Notes: generated by a model not told the origin, from the sequence alone. DNA of 64,000 nt from Myxococcus xanthus (GCF_900106535.1 NZ_FNOH01000001.1:806001-870000), one strand, 5' to 3'; positions 8,503 to 18,066 are shown, numbered from the stretch's first letter. Program-made: numbers and translations.

Positions 8503-9888
8503 ATGGACTTTTCCGCGCTTGCGCTATCTCCCCCCCTGCTCCAGGTCCTGGAGGAGCTGGACTTCAAGACGGCCACGCCCATCCAGGCGCAGAGCATCCC
8601 GGTGCTGCTCCAGGGCAGGGACCTGGTCGGCCAGGCGCAGACGGGCAGCGGCAAGACGGCGGCCTTCGCGCTGCCGCTGCTCCAGAAGGTCCAGTTGCAG
8701 CACCGCAAGGTGCAGGCGCTGGTGCTGTGTCCGACGCGAGAGCTGTGCGCGCAGGTGGCGGGCGAGATTCGCAGGTTGGGGCGGCGGCTGCCCGGGCTCC
8801 AGGTGCTGGTGCTCGCGGGAGGCCAGCCCATCCGCCCGCAACTGGAAGCACTGGAGAAGGGCGCGCACCTGGCGGTGGGAACGCCGGGCCGGGTGATGGA
8901 TGTGCTGGACCGCGAGGCGCTGGAGACGCGGCAGTTATCCACGGTGGTGCTGGACGAGGCGGACCGGATGCTGGACATGGGCTTCCGCGAGGACATGGAG
9001 CGCATCCTCGGAGCCATGCCGCCGCGGCGGCAGACGGTGCTCTTCTCCGCCACCTTCCCGCCGGACATCGAGGCGTTGAGCCGCGATTTCCAGCGTCAGC
9101 CCGTCCGCGTCACGGTGGAGGCCGCCACCGCGGGGCCCGACATCCAGCAGGTGCGCTACGACTGCGAGCCGGGAGACAAGCAGGCCCTGCTGCTGCGCAT
9201 CCTCCGGCACTACCAGCCGGCGTCCGCCATCGTCTTCTGCAACCTCAAGGCAACCGTGGTGGAGTTGAAGAAGTCGCTCTCCGCGTCGGGCGTCAGCGTG
9301 GACGGGCTCCAGGGGGATTTGGAGCAGTTCGAGCGCGACCGGGTGATGGCGAAGTTCCGCAACCAGAGCACGCGGGTGCTCATCGCCACGGACGTGGCGG
9401 GGCGCGGCATCGACGTGGAGGCGCTGGATGCCGTCATCAACTTCGACCTGCCCATGCAGGCCGAGCCCTACGTGCACCGCATCGGCCGCACGGGCCGGGC
9501 GGGGCGCGCGGGCCTGGCCGTCTCCATCGTCACGCCTCGGGATGGCCGCAAGGTGGACGACATCCAACTGGCCACCGGCGTGAAGCTGGAGCGTGGGGAC
9601 GTGGAGTCACTGCCCTCGGCGGATCCTCGCAACGCGGTGTCCCTGGAGTCCACGTGGGACACGCTCTACATCTCCGCCGGACGCAAGGACAAGATGCGGC
9701 CCGGGGACATCCTGGGCGCGCTCACGGGCGAGGCGGGCGGGCTCGAAGCGACCGACGTGGGCAAGATTGAAATCCAGGACCACGTGGCCTACGTCGCCGT
9801 CGCCCGGCGCGTGTCGCGGGTGGCCTTCCAGCGGCTGAGTGAAGGCCGCATCAAGGGCCGCCGGTACAAAATCGAGCGCGTGAAGTAG
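8503..9888 (+). CDS. dbpA: DEAD-box RNA helicase DbpA
   Basis: 461 residues from the ATG at 8503. All helicase motifs are visible: Q motif (PIQAQSIP), Walker A AQTGSGKT, PTRELCAQ, GTPGR, DEAD in VLDEADRM, SAT in LFSATF, ATDVAGRGID, and HRIGRTGRAGR. The last 75 residues (from LYISAGRKDKMRPGDILGAL to the end) match the DbpA C-terminal RNA-binding domain, which in E. coli targets hairpin 92 of 23S rRNA and gives a role in 50S subunit assembly. That tail distinguishes it from RhlE/CsdA-type helicases. It is convergent with the GTPase gene, with only 9 bp between stops. Confidence 0.92.
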   Translation: MDFSALALSPPLLQVLEELDFKTATPIQAQSIPVLLQGRDLVGQAQTGSGKTAAFALPLLQKVQLQHRKVQALVLCPTRELCAQVAGEIRRLGRRLPGLQVLVLAGGQPIRPQLEALEKGAHLAVGTPGRVMDVLDREALETRQLSTVVLDEADRMLDMGFREDMERILGAMPPRRQTVLFSATFPPDIEALSRDFQRQPVRVTVEAATAGPDIQQVRYDCEPGDKQALLLRILRHYQPASAIVFCNLKATVVELKKSLSASGVSVDGLQGDLEQFERDRVMAKFRNQSTRVLIATDVAGRGIDVEALDAVINFDLPMQAEPYVHRIGRTGRAGRAGLAVSIVTPRDGRKVDDIQLATGVKLERGDVESLPSADPRNAVSLESTWDTLYISAGRKDKMRPGDILGALTGEAGGLEATDVGKIEIQDHVAYVAVARRVSRVAFQRLSEGRIKGRRYKIERVK

Positions 9889-9897
9889 CCCGGGCGT

Positions 9898-10983
9898 CTA
9901 CGCGGCGCCGCGCAGGGACATCTCCTCGCGGAAGGCCTGGATGACCTCCTCCTCCGTGGGCAACTCGCCACAGCGCTTCTCCATCAACTTGGAGAGGACG
10001 GCGACGTAGGCCTCGCCGAACAGCGTGGTGAGCGCGGTGGCGGTGGTGGCGGAGATGAGCGCGCCAATCACCGTGCCCGGGCCGGGGACGAGCTTCAGCA
10101 GGCCGGATACGATGGACTGGCCGGTGAAGGTGGCGCCCAGGCCGGTGATGCCCGCGCCCACCAGCGTGGAGAGGAAGGCCTCCGTCAGCGGGAGGCCGAA
10201 GACGCTACTCACCCCCGCCAGCATTCCGACCTGCGTGGGGACGAGCAGGGCGGCGTCGGCGAAAGGGATGGGGACGGCTCCAATGAGGCCGGCGGCGGCC
10301 GCGGCGCTGGCGACGATGCCGTGCGCGCGCTTGCGCTTCTGGCTGATGCTCACGCGCTGGGCGGCGGCGAAGGCGTTGCGCTGGGCTTCCGGGACGAGCT
10401 CCATGGTGAGCTCGACGAGCTCCACCAGGCCCTTGGGCTGGAGCGTATGGCCCTCGTCGTCCGTCTCCTGGAGCGCGCGCACGCGCATGACGTTACGGGC
10501 CATGGGCAGCAGCTTCTGCACTTCCGCGCGGAAGCCCTGGTCGCTGCGCGCCTTGGTGACGACGACCACCACCGGCATGTGCCGCGCGAGCATCTCCACC
10601 GCCTTCACGTCACCGTCCTCCACGCGGCGTGAGTCCTCGCTGATGCACAACCAGGCGCAGTGCAGGTGGCGCGTGGCGTCCGCGTCCTTCGCGCGCGCGG
10701 CCACCAACTCCTCCAGCAGCTTCAGCGTCTCTTGAAAGGCGCCCAGCTCCAGGCCGCGGGTGTCGAGGATGCTGACGGGGATGTCGTCCTTCGTGTACTC
10801 GCGCGTCTCCTTCGTGACGGGGCGGCCCTGGCCGGTGTCCGCGATGCGGCCGTGGAACACCGCGTTGACCAGCGTGCTCTTGCCCACGCCGCTGCGGCCC
10901 GCGATGACGATGTTGACCCGGCCGCGCTTGCGGAAGGCCTCTTCGACCTGCTTGCGGATCTCCTCCGCCAGATGGATGTCCAT
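9898..10983 (-). CDS. GTPase with C-terminal DUF697-like membrane domain
   Basis: 361 residues. The G domain has a P-loop GRSGVGKST (29-37), a TKET switch region, a G3 element LDTRG and a G4-like TKARSD. The C-terminal half contains several hydrophobic Ala/Gly-rich segments (ASAAAAAGLIGAVPIPFADAALL, then TEAFLSTLVGAGITGLGATF), the hallmark of the DUF697 or YcjF-like domain that attaches such GTPases to membranes. It belongs to the Era/TrmE-like GTPase superfamily, but the cellular role of this branch is poorly known. The gene is isolated, with 265 bp between it and the sdpB stop. The assignment of fold is firm; the biological role is open. Confidence 0.8.
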   Translation of the reverse strand: MDIHLAEEIRKQVEEAFRKRGRVNIVIAGRSGVGKSTLVNAVFHGRIADTGQGRPVTKETREYTKDDIPVSILDTRGLELGAFQETLKLLEELVAARAKDADATRHLHCAWLCISEDSRRVEDGDVKAVEMLARHMPVVVVVTKARSDQGFRAEVQKLLPMARNVMRVRALQETDDEGHTLQPKGLVELVELTMELVPEAQRNAFAAAQRVSISQKRKRAHGIVASAAAAAGLIGAVPIPFADAALLVPTQVGMLAGVSSVFGLPLTEAFLSTLVGAGITGLGATFTGQSIVSGLLKLVPGPGTVIGALISATTATALTTLFGEAYVAVLSKLMEKRCGELPTEEEVIQAFREEMSLRGAA

Positions 10984-11248
10984 GGGCTGCCGCTGCCTCC
11001 GCTGGAGAGTCCTCCCACCGAATCAGGGGAGGGTACACCAGCGTAGCGGAAAGCCTCCGCGAGCCGGCGGTGGACCCGCGCGGCGCGGAAGGCTCCTGGA
11101 CCCAGGACGGACGGACATCCAGGCCCTGCCCGTGGCGACGTGTGCCTGCCTGAGGGCAGGAGAGCGAGAGAGCCCTCGTGGCCCGCTCACCGTGACGCGA
11201 AGGCCGCAGCCTTGGGGGGCGCCAGGGCGGCGGCGACGTCGCAGCGCT

Positions 11249-12241
11249 TCATGCGCCGTCGGTGGGGGGCACCGACGCCACCTGCACCGCTACCGGCTCC
11301 AAGGACGGCGTGGCGGTGGGCACGGGCGGGGTCCGCATGTGCCGCACCCAGGCGCGGAGGCCCTCGAAGCGGAAGAGCTCGTCGAACGGACGGAGCAGCA
11401 GGATGAGCGCGCCGCACATGACGAGCACGAAGCTGATGAGCCCATGGAACACGGCGATGCCCAGGTGGAAGCTGATGCCCAGGGGCAGCAGCACGCGGCG
11501 CAGGGACGGGTTCAGCAGCGGGCCCAGCGCGAGCCCCAGCTCCAGCAGCAGCACGGACCAGGTGAGCAGCGCCACCACGGGGCTGCTCAGGACGGGGAGC
11601 ATCACGCCGGCCAGCCAGTCCGGTGCACCGACGCTGGGGTCCAGCAGCCAGTAATACAGGGCCGTGCCGTCCACCCACTCCGTCACCTTGAACTTGCCGA
11701 CGGAGGCGTGGAAGTAGATGCCCGCCACCTGGAGGCGGAGCATCACCCAGGCCGACCGGGCGATGAGCCGCTTCGCCTCGTCGTTCCCCGTGGATTCGCG
11801 GGGCGTGTCCCAGTGCCAGCGCCGGTCATCCGTGAGCGCCAGGGGCAGCATCAGCAGCGCCAGGATGGCGGCAATCTGGTCACCGCCGTCCGTCAGCGAC
11901 GCGGACCACGGCATGCTGACGGCCACCCACCAGTGCACCAGTCCCGTGACGCGCGGGCGCCAGCCGGAGGCGACGACGAGCAGCAGTAGCACCGCCGCCC
12001 ACCGCGCTACCTCCAGCCAGCCGGAGGGGAGCACGCAGAAGAAGGACGCCGCGCGGATGCCCTCGCAGACGGGGGCCTCGGGGATGCCCGCGACGGGCCG
12101 GAACAGCGTCGTGGTGTCGCTGAAGGCCAGCGTGCCACCCGTCCCCAGCGCGACCAGCGTGCGCGCCAGGCCGTAGACGTTGCTCCAGGGGGAGGGGCCC
12201 GCCACCCAGGCGCGGGCACGGTTTCCAAGCGCTGTCAGCAT
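11249..12241 (-). CDS. sdpB: SdpB-like membrane protein of an Sdp antimicrobial-peptide system
   Basis: 330 residues with roughly seven to eight hydrophobic segments and an HTTM/vitamin-K-carboxylase-like layout. The N-terminus has SPWSNVYGLARTLVALGTGGTLAFS, and later come the conserved SdpB-like elements LQVAGIYFHASVGKFKVTEWVDGTALYYW and GISFHLGIAVFHGL. In Bacillus subtilis, SdpA and SdpB are both required to convert pro-SdpC into the exported SDP toxin. Length matches B. subtilis SdpB (about 320). The ATG at 12241 overlaps the sdpA stop by 7 nt, so translation is coupled. This is the last gene of the cassette. About 265 bp of noncoding DNA follows and there is no immunity gene. Confidence 0.82.
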   Translation of the reverse strand: MLTALGNRARAWVAGPSPWSNVYGLARTLVALGTGGTLAFSDTTTLFRPVAGIPEAPVCEGIRAASFFCVLPSGWLEVARWAAVLLLLVVASGWRPRVTGLVHWWVAVSMPWSASLTDGGDQIAAILALLMLPLALTDDRRWHWDTPRESTGNDEAKRLIARSAWVMLRLQVAGIYFHASVGKFKVTEWVDGTALYYWLLDPSVGAPDWLAGVMLPVLSSPVVALLTWSVLLLELGLALGPLLNPSLRRVLLPLGISFHLGIAVFHGLISFVLVMCGALILLLRPFDELFRFEGLRAWVRHMRTPPVPTATPSLEPVAVQVASVPPTDGA

Positions 12242-12873
12242 TCGACGTCCAACCTCAGGACCTTCGAGGGCATGGTGATGGGCTTCCCCTGGTTGGTGCG
12301 GCTCCAGGCCCAGGGAACGGCCCGCTGGAAGACGATGCCCAGCTGGCCGCAGTACGTGGGCCGCGGGCTGGTGTTGCGGAGCGTCTTGGCCACGGGGGCG
12401 CGCTCCAGGCAGACGGAGGGGGCTTCCTTGCAGTCCTCCCGGGGAAGGGTCGCTGTGTCGTGGAGGAGCAACCCCAGCTCCACGCCCTGTGCCCGCGCGG
12501 CCCGGTTGATGCCGAAGGCGTTCTTCAACTGGAAGTTGGGCGTGTCGCTTCCCCAGGTCCACTGGCCGTCCGGGGTGCGGAGGTAGGGCAGCATCCGGTC
12601 ATCACGCGGGTCGCGGGTGAAGAAGGCCCACCCCTCTGGCAGCAGCAGCTTGATGTTGAAGTGCTTCTCGAAGGGCAGCTCGATGGGGTTGTAGGGCAGC
12701 GCCGCGTGCAGGGCGTAGACCGTGAGCGTGGTCCAGCCCAGGATGAGTCCCAGGGCCAGCAGGCCCAGGCGGCGCGTTGGGGAGGTCTGGGGAGAGGGAG
12801 GAGTGGACTCGGTCACGGCCGTGCTCGGGGAAGAGGAAGAAGGGGAGTGCCCACCGGTGAGGGCGATGGACAC
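12235..12873 (-). CDS. sdpA: SdpA-like maturation factor
   Basis: 212 residues from a GTG start. A Ser/Pro/Thr-rich N-terminal extension of about 35 residues precedes one transmembrane helix (LGLLALGLILGWTTLTVYAL). The rest is extracytoplasmic. The SdpA family pattern is recognisable: P-x-E-x-F, LLLPEGWAFFTRDPRDD, a W-containing SDTPNFQLKNAFGINRAARAQGVEL block, and a C-terminal C..L....W.RTNQGKPITMP. B. subtilis SdpA is shorter (about 158); the difference is the N-terminal extension. It is placed 17 nt after sdpC and overlaps sdpB. The established role of the homologue is joint processing of the SDP precursor with SdpB; that it does the same here is inferred. Confidence 0.82.
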   Translation of the reverse strand: MSIALTGGHSPSSSSPSTAVTESTPPSPQTSPTRRLGLLALGLILGWTTLTVYALHAALPYNPIELPFEKHFNIKLLLPEGWAFFTRDPRDDRMLPYLRTPDGQWTWGSDTPNFQLKNAFGINRAARAQGVELGLLLHDTATLPREDCKEAPSVCLERAPVAKTLRNTSPRPTYCGQLGIVFQRAVPWAWSRTNQGKPITMPSKVLRLDVEC

Positions 12874-12890
12874 TCCCCGGAGTGCTCCGA

Positions 12891-13526
12891 CTACTCAGCG
12901 GCGGCGAACCGCTTCGCCAGCATGTCCACCCACACGTCACGCTGGAGCTGGCTGGACTGCGGGCCTTCCATGACCGGGGTCATGTCGATCTGGGTCAGGA
13001 TGAGGATCAGCACGATGGCGACGGCCACGGCCGTCTCCACGTACAGGTACAGGCCCGCCTCGACCTGCTGCAGGGCGGCGGCGTTGATTTCACCCGCCTG
13101 GCCCGCGTCCTTGCGCAGCGCGTTCGCCGCTGCAACCGTCAGCTCCCGCGTGTCCGTCAGCAGCTGGTCGATGACCAGGTGGTTGCCGCTGCGCAGGTCG
13201 TTGCCGAAGCGCTCGAAGAACGCCGGGTCCAGCGCGCTCATCTTCGCGATGACGGCCTCGGCGGCCTCTTCGCGCTTGGCCAGCGTCTCGTCGCCCAGCT
13301 TCGCCTTGATCTCCGGACGCTGCCAGAGGTCGTCGAAGTAGTGCGCCGCGGGGCCCAGGCCGAAGGCCATGCCCTTGAACAGGTTCTGCCCGGACAGGGC
13401 CTGGTTCTGGGTGATGCCGGCCGACGGGCCGCTGCTGCCATCCGCGGGACCGCAGCCGATGCCGAAGGTGGAGAAGGTCATGAAGGCCGTCACGGCCGAG
13501 GTCAGCTTCAAGGTGGAACGCTTCAA
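12891..13526 (-). CDS. sdpC: SdpC-like antimicrobial peptide precursor
   Basis: 211 residues from a TTG start with GGAG 7 nt upstream. The signal peptide ends around TFSTFGIGC, either a Sec signal or a lipobox. It is followed by the SdpC-type core NLFKGMAFGLGPAAHYFDDLW. Near the C-terminus lies one long hydrophobic segment (residues 158-180, YVETAVAVAIVLILILTQI) flanked by polar tails, the expected location of the mature pore-forming or membrane-collapsing peptide. In B. subtilis SDP is a 42-residue peptide with a Cys-Cys disulfide. Here no Cys occurs after residue 25, so that bond is absent. It is the first gene of a sdpC-A-B operon. Homology is by pattern, but the three-gene context makes it strong. 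Confidence 0.82.
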   Translation of the reverse strand: MKRSTLKLTSAVTAFMTFSTFGIGCGPADGSSGPSAGITQNQALSGQNLFKGMAFGLGPAAHYFDDLWQRPEIKAKLGDETLAKREEAAEAVIAKMSALDPAFFERFGNDLRSGNHLVIDQLLTDTRELTVAAANALRKDAGQAGEINAAALQQVEAGLYLYVETAVAVAIVLILILTQIDMTPVMEGPQSSQLQRDVWVDMLAKRFAAAE

Positions 13527-13589
13527 GGTGTGCTCCAGGGCAACGGGGTGATTGCCCGCGAGGCACGCCGGCCGGCCGGGTGCGTCACA

Positions 13590-13700
13590 GGCAAGTCACG
13601 ATTTTTAGGTAAGTTGGATTTGTGCACAATCCATAGAATTACTTAAATTTATACGCACGCGTATCAGTTACACGGATATCGACTATTTCAATTTGAGTGC
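13590..13700 (-). promoter_or_regulatory. AT-rich control region of the sdp cassette with two palindromes
   Basis: About 110 bp upstream of sdpC is AT-rich against a very GC-rich background. It holds two inverted repeats: GGATTTGTGCACAATCC (13616-13632, core TTGTGCACAA perfect) and ATACGCACGCGTAT (13651-13664, 6-bp arms with 2-nt spacer). Several TATAAA/TAATTC-like hexamers lie between and around them on the minus strand. This layout suits a promoter bound by dimeric regulators. I cannot fix the exact -35/-10 by eye. Confidence 0.5.
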
Positions 13701-13859
13701 GTTGAGCGGACTTGGCGGGTCTGGTTTCAGGCTTGGTTCCGGGCATTCCCCCGTCAGAGCGGCCAGCCAGGACAGGGGGCACACACACGAGCGCCACTCC
13801 CGCCTTGCCGCATCGGTGCGTGGTCCTCGCTCCTTTGCCCACAAAGGAGCAGAACTGGC

Positions 13860-14045
13860 ATGCGCGCACGCAGCGAGTTCGCCGGCGTCGTGGAGGAGGT
13901 GGGCCCGGGGCGTGATCCACCTCAAGCCGGGCGACCGGGTGGTGGTGCCCTTCAACGTCTCCTGCGGCGGGTCGTGCTGTGAGAACTCCAACCCGTCCAG
14001 CGACGTCGCGGGCGGCGTCGTGATTCGCCGGCTCCGGGCCTGGTG
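13860..14045 (+). pseudogene. decayed zinc-dependent alcohol dehydrogenase fragment
   Basis: Translation gives EFAGVVEEVGPG in one frame and, one base later, VIHLKPGDRVVVPFNVSCG and SCCENSNP in another. Read together these are the GroES-like N-terminal zinc region of the formaldehyde/alcohol dehydrogenase family: the glutathione-independent type normally has EFxGxVEEVGPGVxxLKPGDRVVVPFxxSCG, about ten residues, then SxCxxxNPN. So there is a one-base shift near 13908, an internal loss after SCG, and no N- or C-terminal remainder. The gene is dead. It sits between the sdp control region and the BatA gene. Confidence 0.7.
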
Positions 14046-14049
14046 ACGG

Positions 14050-16149
14050 CTACTTGCGCAGCAGCGTGCCTTCGAAGAAGAACGCCAGGCACGCGGCCAG
14101 GATGAGCCAGGTCCACAGCGGCACCGTCGGCTTGTCCGCGTCACCCGTGGAGGCCTTCACCGTCTCTTCTCCGAAGTAGGCGGTGAGGGTGTCCGTCGGC
14201 ACACGTCCCAGGTCGCTCTCGGAAGGATCGAGCACGGCGGCGAAGGACAGGTCCGGCTGCACCTTCCCGTCCGCGCCCAGCACCGAATACACGCCCGGCT
14301 CCGTCACCGGCCCGGCGACCAGCGCGCCTTCCGGCTGCTCCTTCACGGTGACCTCGGTGCCGTCCGGCGCGCGCACCGAGGACACCTTCTGGGCCCCCTC
14401 CGGGCGCAGCGTGGCGCTTTCGCCCACGCGCACGCGCACCTCCTCGCGCTCGTCCAGGGAGCCGGTGAGGTACGCGGCGAAGCGCTGCATCAGCGGCAGG
14501 AAGGAGGTGCGGATGGAGAAGTCGCTCCAGTCGCGGTCCACCGTGCTGGTAAGCAGCGCCACGCGCCCCTTGCCCTTGCGCGCCACGGCCACCGCCGGCG
14601 CGCCGTCCTCATACGTGGCCAGCACCTGACTGGCGCCGCCAGCGCCCGGGGAGTCCGCCTCCAGCAGCATGTACTTGTAGAAGCGCGCCCCCACGAGCCC
14701 TTCCTCCGCCTGCCCCGTGAAGGGCGAGAAGAGGACGTGCTCCACGGAGACCTGCGCCAGCCGCGCGCTCTTGGTGTCCGCGTCCGGATCGTCGCGCTCG
14801 GCGCTGGTGCGCACCAGGCGCAGCGGACGCGGCAATACCGGGCCCAGCCGCTGGTTGTACGCCTCCGGGTTCACCCGGTCGCCCATGCTGATGAAGAGGC
14901 CGCCGCCGTTCTCCACGAAGGCCGCCAGCTTCTGCGCCTCGTCGGCGCTCGGCGCGGGTACGTTGAGCAGCAGCACCAAATCGTAGGCGGAGAAGTCCTC
15001 GCGCAGGCCCACCTCCGCGTCGCGCGTGGCCACCTCCACCGGCGAGCCCGGCGCTGTGAGAGCCGCGTCCACGAAGAAGGCTTCATCCCGGTAGCGCGTC
15101 GCGTGCGGCGAGCCATTCACCACCAGCGCCTTCAGCGCGCGGGGCACCGGCAGCACGAACGAACGCCGGTCATCCTCCACCAGCGCGTCCGGCGCCAGCG
15201 TCACCTGCCCCAGCACCGTGCCGCCCAGCGGGAAGCGCACGGTGAGCGTCTTCTGCGTCGTGCCGCCCGGGGGGATGTCCACGAAGCCCTTGGCCAGCGT
15301 GGACTCGCCCACGCGCACCGCGGCCTCCAGGTCCTTCACGGCTTCCGTGCCGAAGTTGCGCACCGTGAAGGTGAACTGGAACGTGCGCGGACCGGCCTGC
15401 AGAGCGGGCTCCACCTTGAGGTCGACGATGGCGCGGTTGTTCAGCACCTCGTGGCCCTCGGCCGCGTCGCGCAGGACGACTTCCGGCTTCACGGGCGCGC
15501 CCGTGGGGCCCTTCACCGTGGGCGGCGGCGCCTCCAGGCGGAAGGCCGCGGCTGTCATGTCGGAGACCAGCACCAGCCGCTTGGCTGGCATGGGGTTCTC
15601 CTCCAGCGCGCGGGCCGCCATGTCCAGGCAGCGCGACAGGTCCGCGGTGCCGTGGGTGGCCTTCGCTTCATCCACCAGCGAGCGCAGACGGCCGCGGTCG
15701 AAGCCCGGCGGCGGCGGCGCGGCGGGGGACTGTGTGCACACCAGCACGGTGGCGGGCTCTTCGGGCAGCAGGTCCTTCAGCGCGTCGCGGGCCTCGTCGC
15801 GGGCGCGCTCGAAGAGCGGCGTGCCGTCCGACCAGCGCATGGACAGCGACGCGTCCAGGATGATGGCGGTGGCCGCGGGGCCCTTCACCACCTGCGCGGC
15901 GGCCGCGTCCCGCGTCAGCTCGGGGCGCGCCAGGGCAATGGGGATGGCCAGCAGGATGAGCGTGCGCAGCGCGTACAGCAGCAGGCGCTTGAGCTTGAGG
16001 CGGCTGGCGGTGCGCTTCTGGCTGCGCATCACGAAGGCCAGCGGCCCGAAGGGGTGCGGCCGGGGACGGCGCCGGTCGAACAGGTGCACCAGCAGGGGGA
16101 TGAGGGCGCCCAGCGCGCCCAGCAGCATCCACGGATTGCCGAAGGTCAC
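14050..16149 (-). CDS. BatA-type membrane protein with VWA domain
   Basis: 699 residues. The N-terminus is the BatA signature: NPWMLLGALGALIPLLVHLFDRRRP, then a second helix LLLYALRTLILLAIPIALARPEL. A von Willebrand A domain follows with MIDAS ILDASLSMRWS. Beta-rich segments come next (CARDB-like, about 230-330), then a ThuA/GATase-like part, and finally one C-terminal helix (LWTWLILAACLAFFFEGTLL). Such proteins form the third member of MoxR-DUF58-VWA operons and are believed to take part in envelope protein assembly or stress tolerance. The GTG start overlaps the DUF58 stop by 4 nt (GTGA), which shows coupling. Confidence 0.82.
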   Translation of the reverse strand: MTFGNPWMLLGALGALIPLLVHLFDRRRPRPHPFGPLAFVMRSQKRTASRLKLKRLLLYALRTLILLAIPIALARPELTRDAAAAQVVKGPAATAIILDASLSMRWSDGTPLFERARDEARDALKDLLPEEPATVLVCTQSPAAPPPPGFDRGRLRSLVDEAKATHGTADLSRCLDMAARALEENPMPAKRLVLVSDMTAAAFRLEAPPPTVKGPTGAPVKPEVVLRDAAEGHEVLNNRAIVDLKVEPALQAGPRTFQFTFTVRNFGTEAVKDLEAAVRVGESTLAKGFVDIPPGGTTQKTLTVRFPLGGTVLGQVTLAPDALVEDDRRSFVLPVPRALKALVVNGSPHATRYRDEAFFVDAALTAPGSPVEVATRDAEVGLREDFSAYDLVLLLNVPAPSADEAQKLAAFVENGGGLFISMGDRVNPEAYNQRLGPVLPRPLRLVRTSAERDDPDADTKSARLAQVSVEHVLFSPFTGQAEEGLVGARFYKYMLLEADSPGAGGASQVLATYEDGAPAVAVARKGKGRVALLTSTVDRDWSDFSIRTSFLPLMQRFAAYLTGSLDEREEVRVRVGESATLRPEGAQKVSSVRAPDGTEVTVKEQPEGALVAGPVTEPGVYSVLGADGKVQPDLSFAAVLDPSESDLGRVPTDTLTAYFGEETVKASTGDADKPTVPLWTWLILAACLAFFFEGTLLRK

Positions 16150-17024
16150 CGGCGCCTCCCGCGCCGCGACAGGTACCGCAGCAGCACGTCATCCAGCTTG
16201 TCGTCCGTGCGCACCAGGTCGTAGTCCACGTCCGCCTCGGCGCACGCGGCCTTCACGTTCGCCAGGAAGGCGTTGAACTCCTCCAGGTAGCTCTCCTTGA
16301 TTTCGCGCGGGTTCACCTCGATGCGGCCCTGGCCCTCCATGTCGATGAAGAGCGTGGGGTCGTCGAAGGGGAACGTCAGCTCCGCCGGGTCCACCAGGTG
16401 GAACACGGACACGTCGTTCTTCCGCTGCCGCAGCGCGAGGATGCGGCGCAGGGCGTCCTGATTCTCATCCAGCAGGTCCGACAGGACGATGACGCTGGAG
16501 CGCCGAGGCAACACCTCCGCCAGGTGGTCCGCCGCGCTGCCCAGGTCCGTGGTGCCGGTGGGCTCGGTGTGCTCCAGCGTGTCCAGCAGCACGTTGAGGT
16601 GCCCGGCCGACGCGCGCGGCGGCACGTCCTTCCACTTGCCGCCCGCCATCAGCGCCAGGCCCGCCGCGTCCTGCTGGCGCACCAGCAGGTAGCACAGCGC
16701 GCCCGCCAGCGTGGTGGCCACGTCCAGCTTGCTCAGCGCGCCGCTGCGGTAGCCCATGGAGGCGGACGCATCCACCACCATGACGGCGCGCAGGTTCGTC
16801 TCGTGCTCGAAGCGCTTGACGTAGTACTTGTCGAACTTGCCGTAGGCCTTCCAGTCCAGGTGGCGGAGCTCGTCGCCGGGGGCGTACTCCTTGTGCTCCG
16901 CGAACTCCACGCTCTGCCCCTGATGCGGGCTTTTGTGGAGGCCGGACAACACGCCCTCCATCACCGCGCGGGCGCGCAGCTTCACTCCCTGGAGGCGGGC
17001 CAGCGTCTGTGCGTCGAGCAGCAT
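16146..17024 (-). CDS. DUF58 domain protein
   Basis: 292 residues, cytoplasmic. The N-terminal part contains the DUF58 block GVLSGLHKSPHQGQSVEFAEHKEYAPGDELRHLDWKAYGKFDKYYVKRFE, and the C-terminal part is VWA-like with a MIDAS VVDASASMGYRSG. DUF58 proteins are obligate partners of MoxR AAA+ ATPases, thought to receive or present substrate proteins. It lies 13 nt behind the MoxR gene and overlaps the BatA-type gene by 4 nt, so the three make one operon read toward lower coordinates. There are no transmembrane helices, unlike some DUF58 proteins with two N-terminal helices. Confidence 0.88.
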   Translation of the reverse strand: MLLDAQTLARLQGVKLRARAVMEGVLSGLHKSPHQGQSVEFAEHKEYAPGDELRHLDWKAYGKFDKYYVKRFEHETNLRAVMVVDASASMGYRSGALSKLDVATTLAGALCYLLVRQQDAAGLALMAGGKWKDVPPRASAGHLNVLLDTLEHTEPTGTTDLGSAADHLAEVLPRRSSVIVLSDLLDENQDALRRILALRQRKNDVSVFHLVDPAELTFPFDDPTLFIDMEGQGRIEVNPREIKESYLEEFNAFLANVKAACAEADVDYDLVRTDDKLDDVLLRYLSRRGRRR

Positions 17025-17037
17025 GGCGCGGGCCTGG

Positions 17038-18066
<1,029 letters not shown>

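Noticed and set aside
10984..11248. An SdpI-like immunity gene after sdpB
   Set aside because: No open frame with membrane helices occurs in this 265 bp on either strand.
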